The position numbers and the translations under genes are program-made. A stretch of 64,000 bases of DNA from Syncephalis plumigaleata. Lineage: Eukaryota; Zoopagomycota; Zoopagomycetes; Zoopagales; Piptocephalidaceae. The DNA is taken from contig JAIXMF010000036.1 of the NCBI GenBank assembly GCA_025201365.1, positions 1-64,000 of the forward strand. The letters are read 5' to 3'. The notes beneath the pieces are model-generated. The model was not told the DNA's origin and made no database searches. It was given only the letters and a program-made list of their open reading frames with translations. Position 1 is the stretch's first letter; each line of letters starts with the position of its first letter. Positions 1 to 11,348 of this stretch are shown in pieces.

Positions 1-990
1 GGCGTAATACCTTTATTAACCTTTTGCTACTCTTCGTAGGATTTCTCTTTTCCATTAAACTGGAAGTATCTCCGTACATTAACGGAGTAGGAGAGGGAGT
101 GTTACAGTTACAAGCTGAACAACAACGGCAACAACAACAACACCGCACACACACACATCGTTGAGAATGTGTTACAAAAGATATACAGAACGTGTGCGTG
201 CGTGTGTGTGTGCGATGAACATGTAGAAACAGTGTATTAGAACGGGATCAAGACAAACCGGACAGCAAGGAGGATTGACCACTATCCTCGTCCTTCTCCG
301 TGCTCTTTCTTCTCCACCCTCGTAGGTATTGACGAAATAAAAGTAGTAGTATTGTTTCACGATGTGTGGATCCATCCCACCCTCACCTCAACCCTCGCTA
401 CTCCGTATGGAATAGTGTGATTGTTTTCTATTCCGTTCTTGGTGATCAGGTAGTTAATACGCCGTAATGCCTGAAATGACGGCAAATCCTACCGGTTTAA
501 TGCCATCTATATCGACTAATTAGTAAATAGCTAGAAATGTATGTAGCGATATTGCCAATCAATTGATACACGCGTACGGATAAAATGGTGAAGCTATTTA
601 TAGATTCAAGGTAAGATGAGATTGAAAACATCATCATTACTATTAGCAGCAGTAGTAGTAGTAGTAATGGTTACATTTATTCATGTCTATACTCTAGACA
701 ATACAGTCTTATCATCATCTAGTAATAAAGTATCGGGTAGCATATAACTACGTATATCTTAAAGGCTTCATAGTCTGCCATACAAATTGATTGTGCATTA
801 TCATGAATACGTTGTGTAATAGGCATGCCATTTCCCGAAGAACGGGATGTTCACACATTGTAACAAGTAGTCTTCCACAGGACTTGCTGCCTGTTAATAA
901 CCGGAATGAATGAGATACTAATGATTTGCATCAAAGTTATTACTAATGTTGGATAAAGAGTTGAGTAAATGAACGATTTTAATTACAGGC
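1..990. other. Intergenic, no gene seen
   Basis: No reading frame in this stretch resembles a protein. It holds simple repeats: a CAA/ACA run near 120-155, a GTGTGC-type run near 195-215, and an AGC/AGT triplet run at about 645-668. It lies downstream of the PX-PB1 gene, whose stop codon is at 1322, so it is probably 3' flank. Confidence 0.5.
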
Positions 991-1208
991 TTTTTCCATC
1001 CAATTTGCGCAGTTAGCCTTCTGTTTTTACGAATAAATAATAGTTAACACTATCAATAAAGGATCCATTACTGAATACTGAATTGTTATTATTATCGTGC
1101 TGTATCAATTGGCATTTCTATGGTAATAATGGTGTTAACAATTGTGTTAATCTGTTTATTAATAAACTGCAAATGTTAAAGGATAAATGCGCAAATTGGA
1201 TGGAAAAA
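991..1208. mobile_element. MITE-like element with 21-bp perfect terminal inverted repeats
   Basis: The segment starts with TTTTTCCATCCAATTTGCGCA (991-1011) apart from its last base pair context and ends with its exact reverse complement at 1188-1208, giving a 218-bp AT-rich unit without coding capacity. Perfect terminal inverted repeats on a short non-coding unit are typical of non-autonomous DNA transposons. I see no clear target-site duplication at the ends, so superfamily cannot be assigned. A hairpin-type terminator or chance palindrome is the alternative. Confidence 0.4.
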
Positions 1209-1236
1209 CACTAATATAACGCCTATCATTTAAGAA

Positions 1237-1280
1237 CAATGACAATAATGACAATAATGACAACAATGACAACAATGATT
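1237..1280. repeat. Short tandem repeat, 9-bp unit
   Basis: Four to five imperfect copies of a 9-bp unit of the form ACAATAATG/ACAACAATG run head to tail here, just downstream of the PX-PB1 gene. This looks like simple-sequence expansion and I infer no function. Confidence 0.5.
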
Positions 1281-1321
1281 GTCATGAATACTTCTTATAA
1301 TGATCACCGAATAATAAGTTA

Positions 1322-4300
1322 TCAAATACAATGGAACACTAAATGATGATTACCTCCACCGAGACAATCATCGACCGCTTCACGTAAGGGACCATCGCCA
1401 CTTACGGTTAACTCGCCGTGTGTGCCGCGATATACCAATGCCTTGCCAGCGAATAATGACTCTGGCATTTGTCGACGAATTAACTCGGCCCAGATGGAGG
1501 CACGTAGCGAGGCATACTCGACATTGCGCATGGCTTGTAATAAAAAGAAGTGCTGCTCGTCAAGTTGCACCGTAATATCAAGACGACTGGTGTCCTTCAC
1601 CTGTTTCGTCACTAGTAAGCGTGATTCACTGCGCACCGAGCGTAGTAGTCGACGTGTACCGTTGCTATTGCTCGTAGTCGATGTTTCATCGTCATTGTTA
1701 CTGGGCGTTTCTTCAGATTTAGCATTCTGTTCAGCCAACTGTTCAGCCTTGGCTTGTTCCTCCTCGGCCGCTTGAGCTTGACGCAACTGTTCAATAAAAC
1801 TACGCTTATTACGCATCTTTTGAAGCCTGCTTAATTCTCTCGGTTTACTCGTAGTTTTATCGCTATTAGTTGTGGTGGTTGTGGTTGTGGCTGTAGTAGT
1901 AGTAATGTCTAGATTGCTTTTACTTGATAGACGAGGCGGTGGTACTACAGGAATTGATTCGGTAGTTTGATTAGTATCCGTGTTGGATGCCATTCCCTCC
2001 GACGTTGTTTCGGTGCCATTGCTGCTTGTTTCATCGTCATTAGCGCTCGATTGCTTGTTCGTCATACGTGTGGTAGCGAGTATACTATTGCCTCGACGGA
2101 TACCCAAACTGTTTACGAGACCACTGGCTGCAGTTTGGAATCGTGCCTTAAGCGTGTTATCGCCATGATGATCACTAAGCGATTGGTTATCGGTATCCAC
2201 TCGATCTTTAGATGACATGAAGGCAAATGCACTAGAGAAACTGCTGGTCATCCTATTAGATACACTTCTACTCAACGCTATATTCTCGGTGGTTGTCTCT
2301 TCTGTCGTCGTCGTCGTTGCTGCTGTCTCTTCCAATGGCGATGCATTGGATGGAGTGACATCAAGACCAATCTTACGAGCTACATCTGGATCCATCCATG
2401 GTGCAGCTGATGATGGTGACATATTCGGTGAGTCGGCACTATCCGTAGGTGATACCGGTGTTACCGACAAAGTGATATCACTTGTATTCAGTGGATGCAA
2501 TTCTGATGACGATGCGACGACGTTTAACGAATCCGAATTAGAGTTGGATTCTATTTGTGCTGTCGTTGTCGTTGTCGTTGTCTCTTCATTTCTTGCTGCA
2601 TTCATTGGAGATTGCGCCAATTCAAGTGTTACAGATGGACGTCGATCCGACGGTGTAACTAATTGTTGTATACCCTCAGATGTCATTGATGTGGTTGTGA
2701 TTGTGGTTGTTGTTAAGCTATCAGCAGTTATTGTCTCATCATCAACCGTCATTTCCGTATTAGTAGATGTTGTCTCTGTAACTGTTATATCCTGCACACT
2801 TGTACTAGTAGCTGTATTTATGTCAGCCTCAATGGCCACCGGTATATCTTCTTTGGCATCTGATGGAGCCACGTCGACTACAACAGGAGCATCATCATCG
2901 TCATCATCATCACCATTGTCGGTATCATTATTATTCCCATCATCCATACAACTTTCTAGATGTTCCGATAAGCGATACCATGAAGTAGCCGGTGGTGAAC
3001 TCGGTGACATTGGTGTCTCTGGTGTCTCGGTGGGCACTAGTGAAACACGCGGCGGTATTGGCAATGCAGATGATGACGACGACGACGGTATTAAACCAAA
3101 TGAGCCTCGCGGTAGATTGAGATTCAGTTGCTCGATAAGTGCCGGTGTTAATGGTACTTCACTTGCGATAGTCGACGGATTTGCCAAATTAGAGGATGTC
3201 GTTTCACTCTCCACCACTGGACGATTCGCGATGGGCGGTGGTATCGGCAATGGTTTACGCTGTGATGAATCTGCTCCATTCACGGGTGCTGCCGCTACCA
3301 CTGATACATTGGCGGAAGCATTCGAGCTTTCATTTGATACGAATGCAGATAGTAGTTTAGACAGTGCTCCTTTACCGCTCGGACGATTAGCCGGTGCTGG
3401 TGGTAATGGCTTGCTCTTTGTGTTGGCAGTAGTCTCCGTATTAGGCAACGCAGGTAATGCAGCATTTGTGTCCTTTTGCATATGAATGGAAGGTAGCTGT
3501 TTATCTTTTAGTAGTACCTCTGGAGCTGCTTTATCATTATTCTGAGATTTGCTGCTGCTACTGCTCTTGGAACAGCATAGTAGTATTTCATTTCCAGTGG
3601 CTATGGCCATTACCTGTTGAAGTGCGTTATCATTTAACACGCGAATGGCCTTAGCATCTGGATTATTCGGATCGGTGTACAATAGTAAGCGACCACTCAT
3701 ACGTTCAGCCAACCCGGGTATGCGTGATACCTCCTTCCATAGCGCATTTCGCAATTGAGAGAACTGCGCGGTACGAGCCAGTCTAATTCGTACTTCTCTG
3801 GTGGAATCCACGCGTACTATAACGATAACGTGACTAGCATCGGATGAATCAACTGATGGTTGATTGCCACCATTACCAGTAGTAGCAGCAGCAGCATTGT
3901 TGCTGTTACTATTAGTGACTAATGTGCTACGTCTATCTGCGCCATTACGTTGTGGTGATCTTTCGGGAATAGGCGTTGTATTGGATATACCAGTATGTGA
4001 ACCGTTTCTTCGATGGACAGCACTCGCTGAACGTGCCCGCGTCATAGGCACTTCACCAGTTCCATTAACGCCAGGTGTAAAGTTGGTCACGGTGGCTACC
4101 ATGACAGTTACCGAATCATTGCCTAATGAATTCGGTTTCAACAGTTGGAGATCGTTCTTCCCCGAGAGAATAGGCGAGTTGTTGGCAGTTACCGATTTAC
4201 GTTTACCACCCATGCTCTGTCGACGTGTTGAACTATCCTGCTTAAATGACGTGGAACTATTGGAATTGGGCGGCGAGAGGTAGGGCGTCGTCCCACCATT

Positions 4301-5819
4301 GGCAAGACTCGATACAGGTGAACTACTGCAAGAATCACGATGTGCAACCGCTTGTTTCAAGAAACGGGCCAGCGTACTCGTAGTCGCATTACCATTGCCC
4401 GATTGACTTACGGGCGGTGATGTCGTGCCAGTATTACGCTTCATGGAGGATGGTAAATACTGGTCAAAGGAAGAGTTACTAAGATCTACTGATGAATGAT
4501 TACTATTACCGCCTCGATGATGCTGATGCTGCTTTAAACGATCACGTCCCGTCGTTTGTAATAATTCCGAAAGTGCCGGTTCACCTTGCGGCGATGAAAT
4601 GTTGTTTTGCTGTAGGATAGCATTAAGATCAGAGAATAATTCAGTCGTTCGTTTACTATCCACATCTGGTAACTTGAAGTCACTCGGTAAACCGTAACTC
4701 ATACTTCCGTCTAATAATCAATCAATTAAATGCATTAGTAATAGTTTATAAACTATAGCAGTACAACTCTATCCTTATTTACTACTCACCTTCACTTGGT
4801 GTGATGGTCTGACTTTGTCCCGATGAAGTGCGTCGTATAGATAATGTCGATCCTTCAGAGCCACGTCTACCTTGACGACCACGTCGATAGGCATCGTTGC
4901 CGTTGCTACAATCGTCGTCGACGTTCGATCGTTTACTCGTGAATAGCGAGCTAACGCGTGCACGTACATGTGTGAAAGAGCGTACTTTACGCATTCGTGC
5001 CTTACACGGTTCATCGTCGATTAGCGTGGCATCATCGTCAGCACTAGTTATATTAAAGGGTGGCAGTGGCCCATGACTTGAACTACCACCGCCCATTAAT
5101 GGTCTATCACCCTCGCTACTCTGTCGACTTAGTAGGATGTTAGCACTACCTCCATTATGAGAACTACCGCTTCTTGTGGGACGATGGCCTTGTATAAATG
5201 GCTTACTCTTCGACGAGGATTTGTTCGATAGCAATTGCGCGGCATGCTGTTTCATAGCCGATCGAATATCGTTAAGGGAGCGAGTTCGCTGATTGCGGGG
5301 ACGGCGCATTTGATTTAAGGCCTCTTTACAACGTAGCGACAAATCATCGTCCGTGTGCCATCGACCAAGGAACTCCATGACAGGTCGCGAGGTAAGTACA
5401 ATATGAGATGTTTCAAATAGCTGCACGAGAAATGTGCCCAAATCTTCTTGGCGTTGCTCTTGGGTAATGTTCTGGTCGAATTCGTTGTCAAAAGCTGCGC
5501 CGATGCAAGTCGATAATTGGCGTAGAAGCTCGGCATTCTGCTCGAACTCCTCGCATAGTTGATGGGTGAAACACTGGAAATCTTCATATCGACGATAAAT
5601 GGTGTACGGCTTGCGATGAAAGGAAACCGTTTGTGCATGCTTCATGACCGTGACCGGTTTTGGTTGGACTACGACTTGATACCATATTTCCTCGTCAATA
5701 ATTTCATGGCCCACCAGCTGAGCATGCGACAAAGCAGGCGCTAATTTAATTCCCTCATATTGCGCGGCGGATATAAGGTCGTCCCGATTTGAGTTACTAT
5801 TAGACTTGGTAGTCATCAT
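1322..5819 (-). CDS. PX-domain scaffold protein with two PB1/ubiquitin-like domains
   Basis: Two exons: 5819-4790 and 4710-1322, joined across an 79-nt GTGAGT...TTAG intron, which fuses a 343-residue N-terminal part in frame with a long C-terminal exon (about 1472 residues). A PX phosphoinositide-binding domain lies at about residues 45-165, with the basic YRRYEDF motif and RPVMEFLGRW at its end. It should bind membrane phosphoinositides. Two related folds resembling PB1/ubiquitin-like domains follow, at about 637-730 and at the extreme C-terminus (about 1386-1472). The linker is low-complexity (Ser/Thr/Asn, an Asp run) and carries SH3-ligand-like motifs KPLPPAPANRP and KPLPIPPP. PX plus PB1 recalls Bem1/Scd2 or NADPH-oxidase organiser scaffolds, but I see no SH3 domain. 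A cell-polarity or endosomal scaffold role is inference. Confidence 0.75.
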
Positions 5820-7276
5820 CTTGCTAAATACTCCGCGCTAGTTATAGTTGAAAGAAAGGAAGCGACTGAACAAACGACGATATAATAGAGAAGCGAGAAA
5901 CCGTAATAACAATAATAATAATATAATGGAAGTGGTAGTGGTGGCGGCGATAATAATAGGCTATAGTTGTAAGAATACCAAGGTAAGTAACACGTTTGAC
6001 CAGCCAACGTGAAGTTGTCGTTTTCTGTATGCGAGAATGGGCGAGTAAGAGTGAATGAGTAGGTATGTATGTATGATGTTGCAGTAGCAGTGTATATGCT
6101 TGTATAATGCTTAAAGTATGAGTGATGTGTATAACGGAAGCAAGTGTACTAGTAGTGGAGTAAAATGAGACACTAAAACATCAGGAGTAAAGCAAGGAAA
6201 GAGCGAAAGAGAGAGAGAGAGAAGGAATGCGGCAAGTTGCTCGTTCGTTCAAGAAGGACGACTATCACAAATGGAACGATACTAGCAACAAGTACGCGTA
6301 CACACGAGAAGATAATACGTACAAAAGTACTAAGTTAAAAGGTCGAGGTCTCAAAGTAAGCAAAATAAAGGTGGAATGAAAAGAAAGCGAATATTCCAAC
6401 AAAAGTGGGAAAGAGAGACAATAGTAGTAATAGTGGTAAGGGTGGTAGTAGTACTAGGAAGTGTAGTAGAAATAAGAATGAGCGTGGTGGTTAGAGTAGT
6501 AAAAAGAAGCAGAGGAGGAGAAGGAGAAGAAGGAAACGTTGTTATTCATTCATAAGACAAAGTACACTCCAAGTAATAATGGTTGTGTGTGTGTAGTGTG
6601 CGGTGTGTTGTGCCGCACATTGAAGACCGGTTTCCGTACTTGTATATGAATGAATATATGGTGCGTCTACGCTCACCACCTCATGACATACAAATTAAAG
6701 CGTGTAGGTAGAGCTCAACAAACAATAAACTCAAACGGTGTTTTAAGAAGGTTGTCCGTGCATACGATCATCTTAGAACTCATGATATACGGTTGACCAC
6801 GCAAGTGTACGCCCATGATTAGGTAGCGTACATCATTTGGACGACTGTCATCTCAGTTAGATTTCTATCATTGTTATACGCATGGTGCATGTACACATGT
6901 CATTCATGCATTCTGGTGTATACACGCACGCACACATGTGTATGTATGTATGTATGTCAATTGATATGTACAAGCACTAAATGCCTTCGTACATTGGGGT
7001 TACACGTGTACATGTAACAGAATATGAATTGTTCTATTATTCCATCACTAAAGACTAAACTCCTTTATTAAAATAACGAAACATGAATGAAGTAGTAGTA
7101 CCAATTATTGATGATCCAACAGAATTGTTATAGAATCCTTTTCTAGATTTGTACGCACATCGAATATAAACAAAAGCTGATTTTGGCATTAATGATTTCG
7201 TAATAGATACATCATGTTACCGATTTGGTAGTACCAGCAAAGTTATACTTGTTACAACACTGAGTAAGCGATGATT
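5820..7276. other. Intergenic, probable promoter and leader region of the PX-PB1 gene
   Basis: No supported gene. On the minus strand upstream of the PX-PB1 start the DNA is pyrimidine-rich (purine-rich on the plus strand, including a GA run at about 6205-6222), as is common before start codons in this window. CA/TG and GTAT runs lie near 6890-6955. Confidence 0.45.
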
Positions 7277-7662
7277 CTAGTTTGCTATTGTTATAGATGG
7301 TGCATGATGTGGTGCCAATCCTTTTAATGCCTTCATACCTTCGATCGATGTACCAGGTATCATGGCTGTAATAACATGGAGAATATCGTCGCCTAGTTCA
7401 AATTCATTCATTGCTGCTATGGCCACCGGGACTACTTCATCCGATTCAAAATCAATAAATCTAGTGCAATTTATTAATGAATTTATATACATGTCTTTTG
7501 CTACCATCTTACCCGTAAGTCTTGTGTTGTCTTGTAGTCGTATTCGACTAATGTTATTAACAATTTAATAGTTAGCAACCTAGTGAATGGAATGACCACG
7601 TATGCATATACGCTTACAACGAGAATGCAATACTCGATTTTACCAAATGCTTCAATGATAGT
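7277..7662 (-). pseudogene. Remnant of a PUF60-like (poly-U-binding splicing factor) RRM
   Basis: Three exon-like pieces splice to the second RRM of a PUF60/half-pint-type protein. 7662-7618 reads TIIEAFGKIEYCILV, about 7538-7505 reads SNTTTRQHKTYG, and 7463 downward reads FIDFESDEVVPVAIAAMNEF then ELGDDILHVITAMIPG. The family pattern is EAFGKI, TTGKHKGYGFIEYE, AAVSSMN-FDLGG-LRV. Splice sites fall in phase (TAC GG|A TTT). Upstream of TIIEAF there is an in-frame stop with no acceptor between, and no RRM1, RRM3 or UHM domain is found on either side. It is therefore a fragment. It ends about 240 bp from the outer edge of the left palindrome arm, which may be the event that truncated it. Confidence 0.55.
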
Positions 7663-8313
7663 TTACAGTGTCAACTATACCATATCAAATAAAACGGATG
7701 CACATTACAAATACTCGCATACACCATAAGCATATGCTGTATTCGATGAGCATTGTGAATGGTGTATTTATTAGATAAATTATGATGATAATGCTTACGG
7801 TTAGTTGCATAGATAGTAACGAGTAAACAAATAGAATACACGATAAACGATGTAATAAACAAGCAGTAGTTAGTAGAATGACTGACTTGTCACGAATGAG
7901 CAAGGAATGAGCAAGGAAGAGTACATGAACACGTATGTCAGTTTATTCGAAGAAACAATGTATGCTTGTATGTGGTAAATAGAGTATGTAGATGGCAGTA
8001 AACAAATGAAATACAAATAAAAGCATGACATAAGGGTGGCATACAAACAGATGACGGAAAAGAGCGGTAAAAGTAAAAGGTGCATATTACAACGAGAGTA
8101 GTAAACGCTCAAACATTGATAAATAAGCAGGACAGTTGATAGAAAACAAAGGACTAGAACGAACAATAAACAAGGCTTATTGGTATAGTAATAATAACGA
8201 CAAGTGAGCATGTAAATAGGTTAGAGGAAGAGGAAAACAAAGAGATAAACAAACGGTATAGAGATAGTATGGCAGGATAGTTGCTATTAGGAATGTGTAT
8301 GCTAAAGCGAAAG

Positions 8314-8626
8314 ATGAAGTAAGTAGAATGCGAATGACACGAAGAAGACGCGTATTACTGAGAAAGTAAAAGAACTAGCTAGCATATAGTTAAGAGGAAG
8401 TAGACGTGTGTTGTTTACTGACAAGTGGAATGTAGTTGACACGAAGAAGGCACTTACTGTTTAGTGGTAAGGGAAGTAGCTAGAATGCAGTTGGTATGAA
8501 GAAGACGCGCGTTGTTGAATGACAGGGGAAATGAAGTTAGCAGAAAGAAGACAATAGTGGTAAAGAAGGGAAAGGGGAACATGGAAAACAGTTAGAATGC
8601 AGTTGACACAAAGAAGACGCGTGCTG
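8314..8626. repeat. Degenerate tandem repeat downstream of the kinase gene (left arm)
   Basis: About five diverged copies of a 50-60 bp unit that reads, on the minus strand, roughly ACGCGTCTTCTTCGTGTCAA followed by CTGCATTCTA. Copies are irregularly spaced. The same array lies at about 21098-21410 in the right arm. No coding potential is evident. Confidence 0.45.
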
Positions 8627-8884
8627 TTTAAAGAAATAAATAACAGGAAGAATGAGCAATAGATGGAATCGTGGATACATGCAGTGTGAAATGGTAGTAG
8701 TGACAAGCATGTGTATGTAGTGGGATAAGGTAGAATGAATGAATAAATTGTAATGAATAGAAAAGTAATAGCGGAATGAATGGAGTAGCAAGTATAGAAA
8801 TGTTTGTATGTAGTAATTTAAATTGTTAATGACAATAGTAGTACATTTATTGAACAGAATTGCATGATACACCAGTGATGACAT

Positions 8885-11348
8885 TTAAGGAGCGTACCGT
8901 GGTCGCTTTGGTGGTTGATCGGCCTGGTCGGATTGTGAGTGGCTAGCAAGCTCGCGCTTGTTCGTTTCTTCCAACGATTTAAGCCATGGATGCTGCAGGG
9001 CATCCTTGACCGTCATTCGTTGGATAGGATTCAATTGAAGAAGACGGTTAATAAAATCAATTCCTAAACAGTATTCGTTATAGTTAGCTGATTTTATTAG
9101 TATACTCGTAACTTACCTTCGTGCACAGGTTCATTGAAATTTATAATTTTAAATGGTGTTTGTTCATTTAAAACTTCCTTTAGGCACTCTTTATAAGTGC
9201 GCTTACCCATGCATCCCGGGAATGGATGCTCATCTATAGTATATCGCGTTAGCTATCATTAATTTTAAGCAGAGATTAACTTACGGCATAGTAGCAAATA
9301 TGTAAGCACGCCTACGCCCCACATATCGCTACTTATACTATATCCAAGGTACGAATTTAAAATATAGGCGACTTTCTGCATACCGATATCACCTTGGTTT
9401 ATGAAGGATTGCACAATTGTTGTCGCATCTTCCTGGCACAAGAGGATTTCCGGTGCCGTATACATTGGGGTGCCAATAAGCGACTGGATAGGCGTATATG
9501 GATATACGAATTCGTGCGACAATCCAAAATCTGCCAAGAGGATGTGTGTACAATCCTTGTCCTTGAAAAGAACATTTTCCAGCTATGTTTGTGTTAATAT
9601 TTGTAATAAAGCAAATAAATAAATGACTTACTTTTATGTCTAATTGTAATTGGATTACATTAAATAAATCACCATGAGTACACATTATTAGTTAATCCTA
9701 AGCACAGCTGATTACTTACCAAGGTGAGCGGTATTGGCGTTGTGCAAATCCTAATAGTATATGGTTAATATAGCTTTAATAGTAGTCATAGTTGTATTAC
9801 TTACCTGAAGCGCCAACAGGATTTGGCGGACAATTGCCTTGACCTTGTCTTCAGGGAGAAGTATTGGGGTTTTCTTAATGTAATCTAAAAGATTACCTCC
9901 CTTAGCGAGTTCCGCGACAACAAACGTGCCATAGTCATTTTGATTGAAGTTAATGACACGTAAAATATTTTGTTGTTTGCGAAATTTTCGCATTATGCCC
10001 CATTCGTTTTCCAGTGCCGTATTGCCGCTATGGGCTTGCTTGATCGCCACTTCTTCCCCGGTAGTGCGCGATATTCCTTTGTAGACGGCACCGAAACCGC
10101 CACTAGATGCGCACGTTAGCTATTCATTATAGAATTTCCCTGTATTTAGCTATTTGGTCGCTTACCTGCCGAGACACTTTGTAGTGTGATAATAATCACC
10201 GAGCATCTGTATCATGTTAGTAGTAATATTGTATACATTTGTCTCCATTTACCTGTGTATAATAAACAGGCAACACCTGCTCTGATTCTGCGTGTTCTAA
10301 CGCAGTATATAAAAATTTGTCTATATATATAATTAGTTCAAATTTGTAAAGAAGGCTATAACTTACAATCGCCCATGGTTATCTTCATAATACCAACGTT
10401 TATAAATGTTCTATGTTCATTTTCTTGTATATTGTTTACTACAGAGTTGATTAGCATGAGTATTCGACCGTACATACCAATAACTTACTAAATAAGGCAG
10501 CAGGGCCTCCATTCTAATAAACAATTAGTTAAACGTTCAATACATTTGAGCATAGTACTTACTATGATATGGATCTTGCCATTCTTCTAATGAGCTGCAG
10601 GTTAGATTATATCCATCGTTTAATATGATTATGATCTTACCTCTGATATATCAAGAGCACAGATCGTACCGAGAGGAAACTTATAGTCACTAATATGTTG
10701 CAATTAGCAAGTAGATCAAAGTGACGTAATAGTAACTTACCAGTCCGCCCATTACCGAATGATAGTTTGCCGCCACGGTAAAGTAACAATTCTGTAGATA
10801 AGTTAGTTATTGTCGCCAGTATCATTTAAACACAGCTTACCTTGCTTATTATCCTCTTCTGGCGTTATCCACCCTACTAGCTTCGCGCGTTTCTCCTGCT
10901 GAAGCTTGAGCCACTCAAAAGGCACACGAATAAATTTACTGTGCTTTTTCCCTATACCTGAGCCACCGTCGCCAGCAGATGATAGTTGTGCTGGCTTTGG
11001 CGATAACACCGCTGTTTGAGCAGGCACCGACTCCGAGGCGGCAGCAGCGACAGTGGTAGTAGTAGAAGCAGGAGCAGTGGCAGTAGCAGTGGCAGTAGCA
11101 GTGGCAGCAGCAGTAGTAGTAGGAGAGGTGGTAGCGGTAGTAGCAGGAGCAGTGGCAGCAGCAGTAGTAGTAGGAGAGGTGGTAGCGGTAGTAGCAGGAG
11201 CAGTGGCGGTAGCGGGAATAGGAGCTGAAGTAAAAGCGGCAATACGTACTCTTCCATCGTTAATACCAGCGGTAGTAGCTGGTATTAGAATAGGTGCGGA
11301 CTTTGACGTTGGCACTCGTACTGGCGCTGGACCGGCACGTCGTTCCAT
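8885..11348 (-). CDS. CHK2/RAD53-like FHA-domain Ser/Thr kinase, left-arm copy (frameshifted)
   Basis: Mirror copy of the gene at 18375-20839, described there. The exon-intron structure and protein are the same except that this copy has one base fewer in the second exon. There a GGG run (CCC on the plus strand at 10748-10750) replaces the GGGG of the other arm, shifting the frame inside the FHA domain at FGNGADCDY. If real, this copy would make a truncated product of about 190 residues without a kinase domain. If it is a base-calling error, the locus has two identical functional copies. The start at 11348 gives the MERRAGPAPV N-terminus and the stop is at 8885-8887. Confidence 0.65.

Noticed and set aside
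2217-3485. 422-residue plus-strand open frame
   Set aside because: It lies antisense to the PX-PB1 coding exon. Its Val/Ser/Asp runs mirror the Thr/Asn/Asp low-complexity coding strand, so it is a shadow frame.
10952-11257. Leu/Pro-rich and Ser/Gly-rich frames over the kinase N-terminus
   Set aside because: They are alternative readings of the Ala/Thr/Pro triplet-repeat region of the kinase exon and have no independent support.
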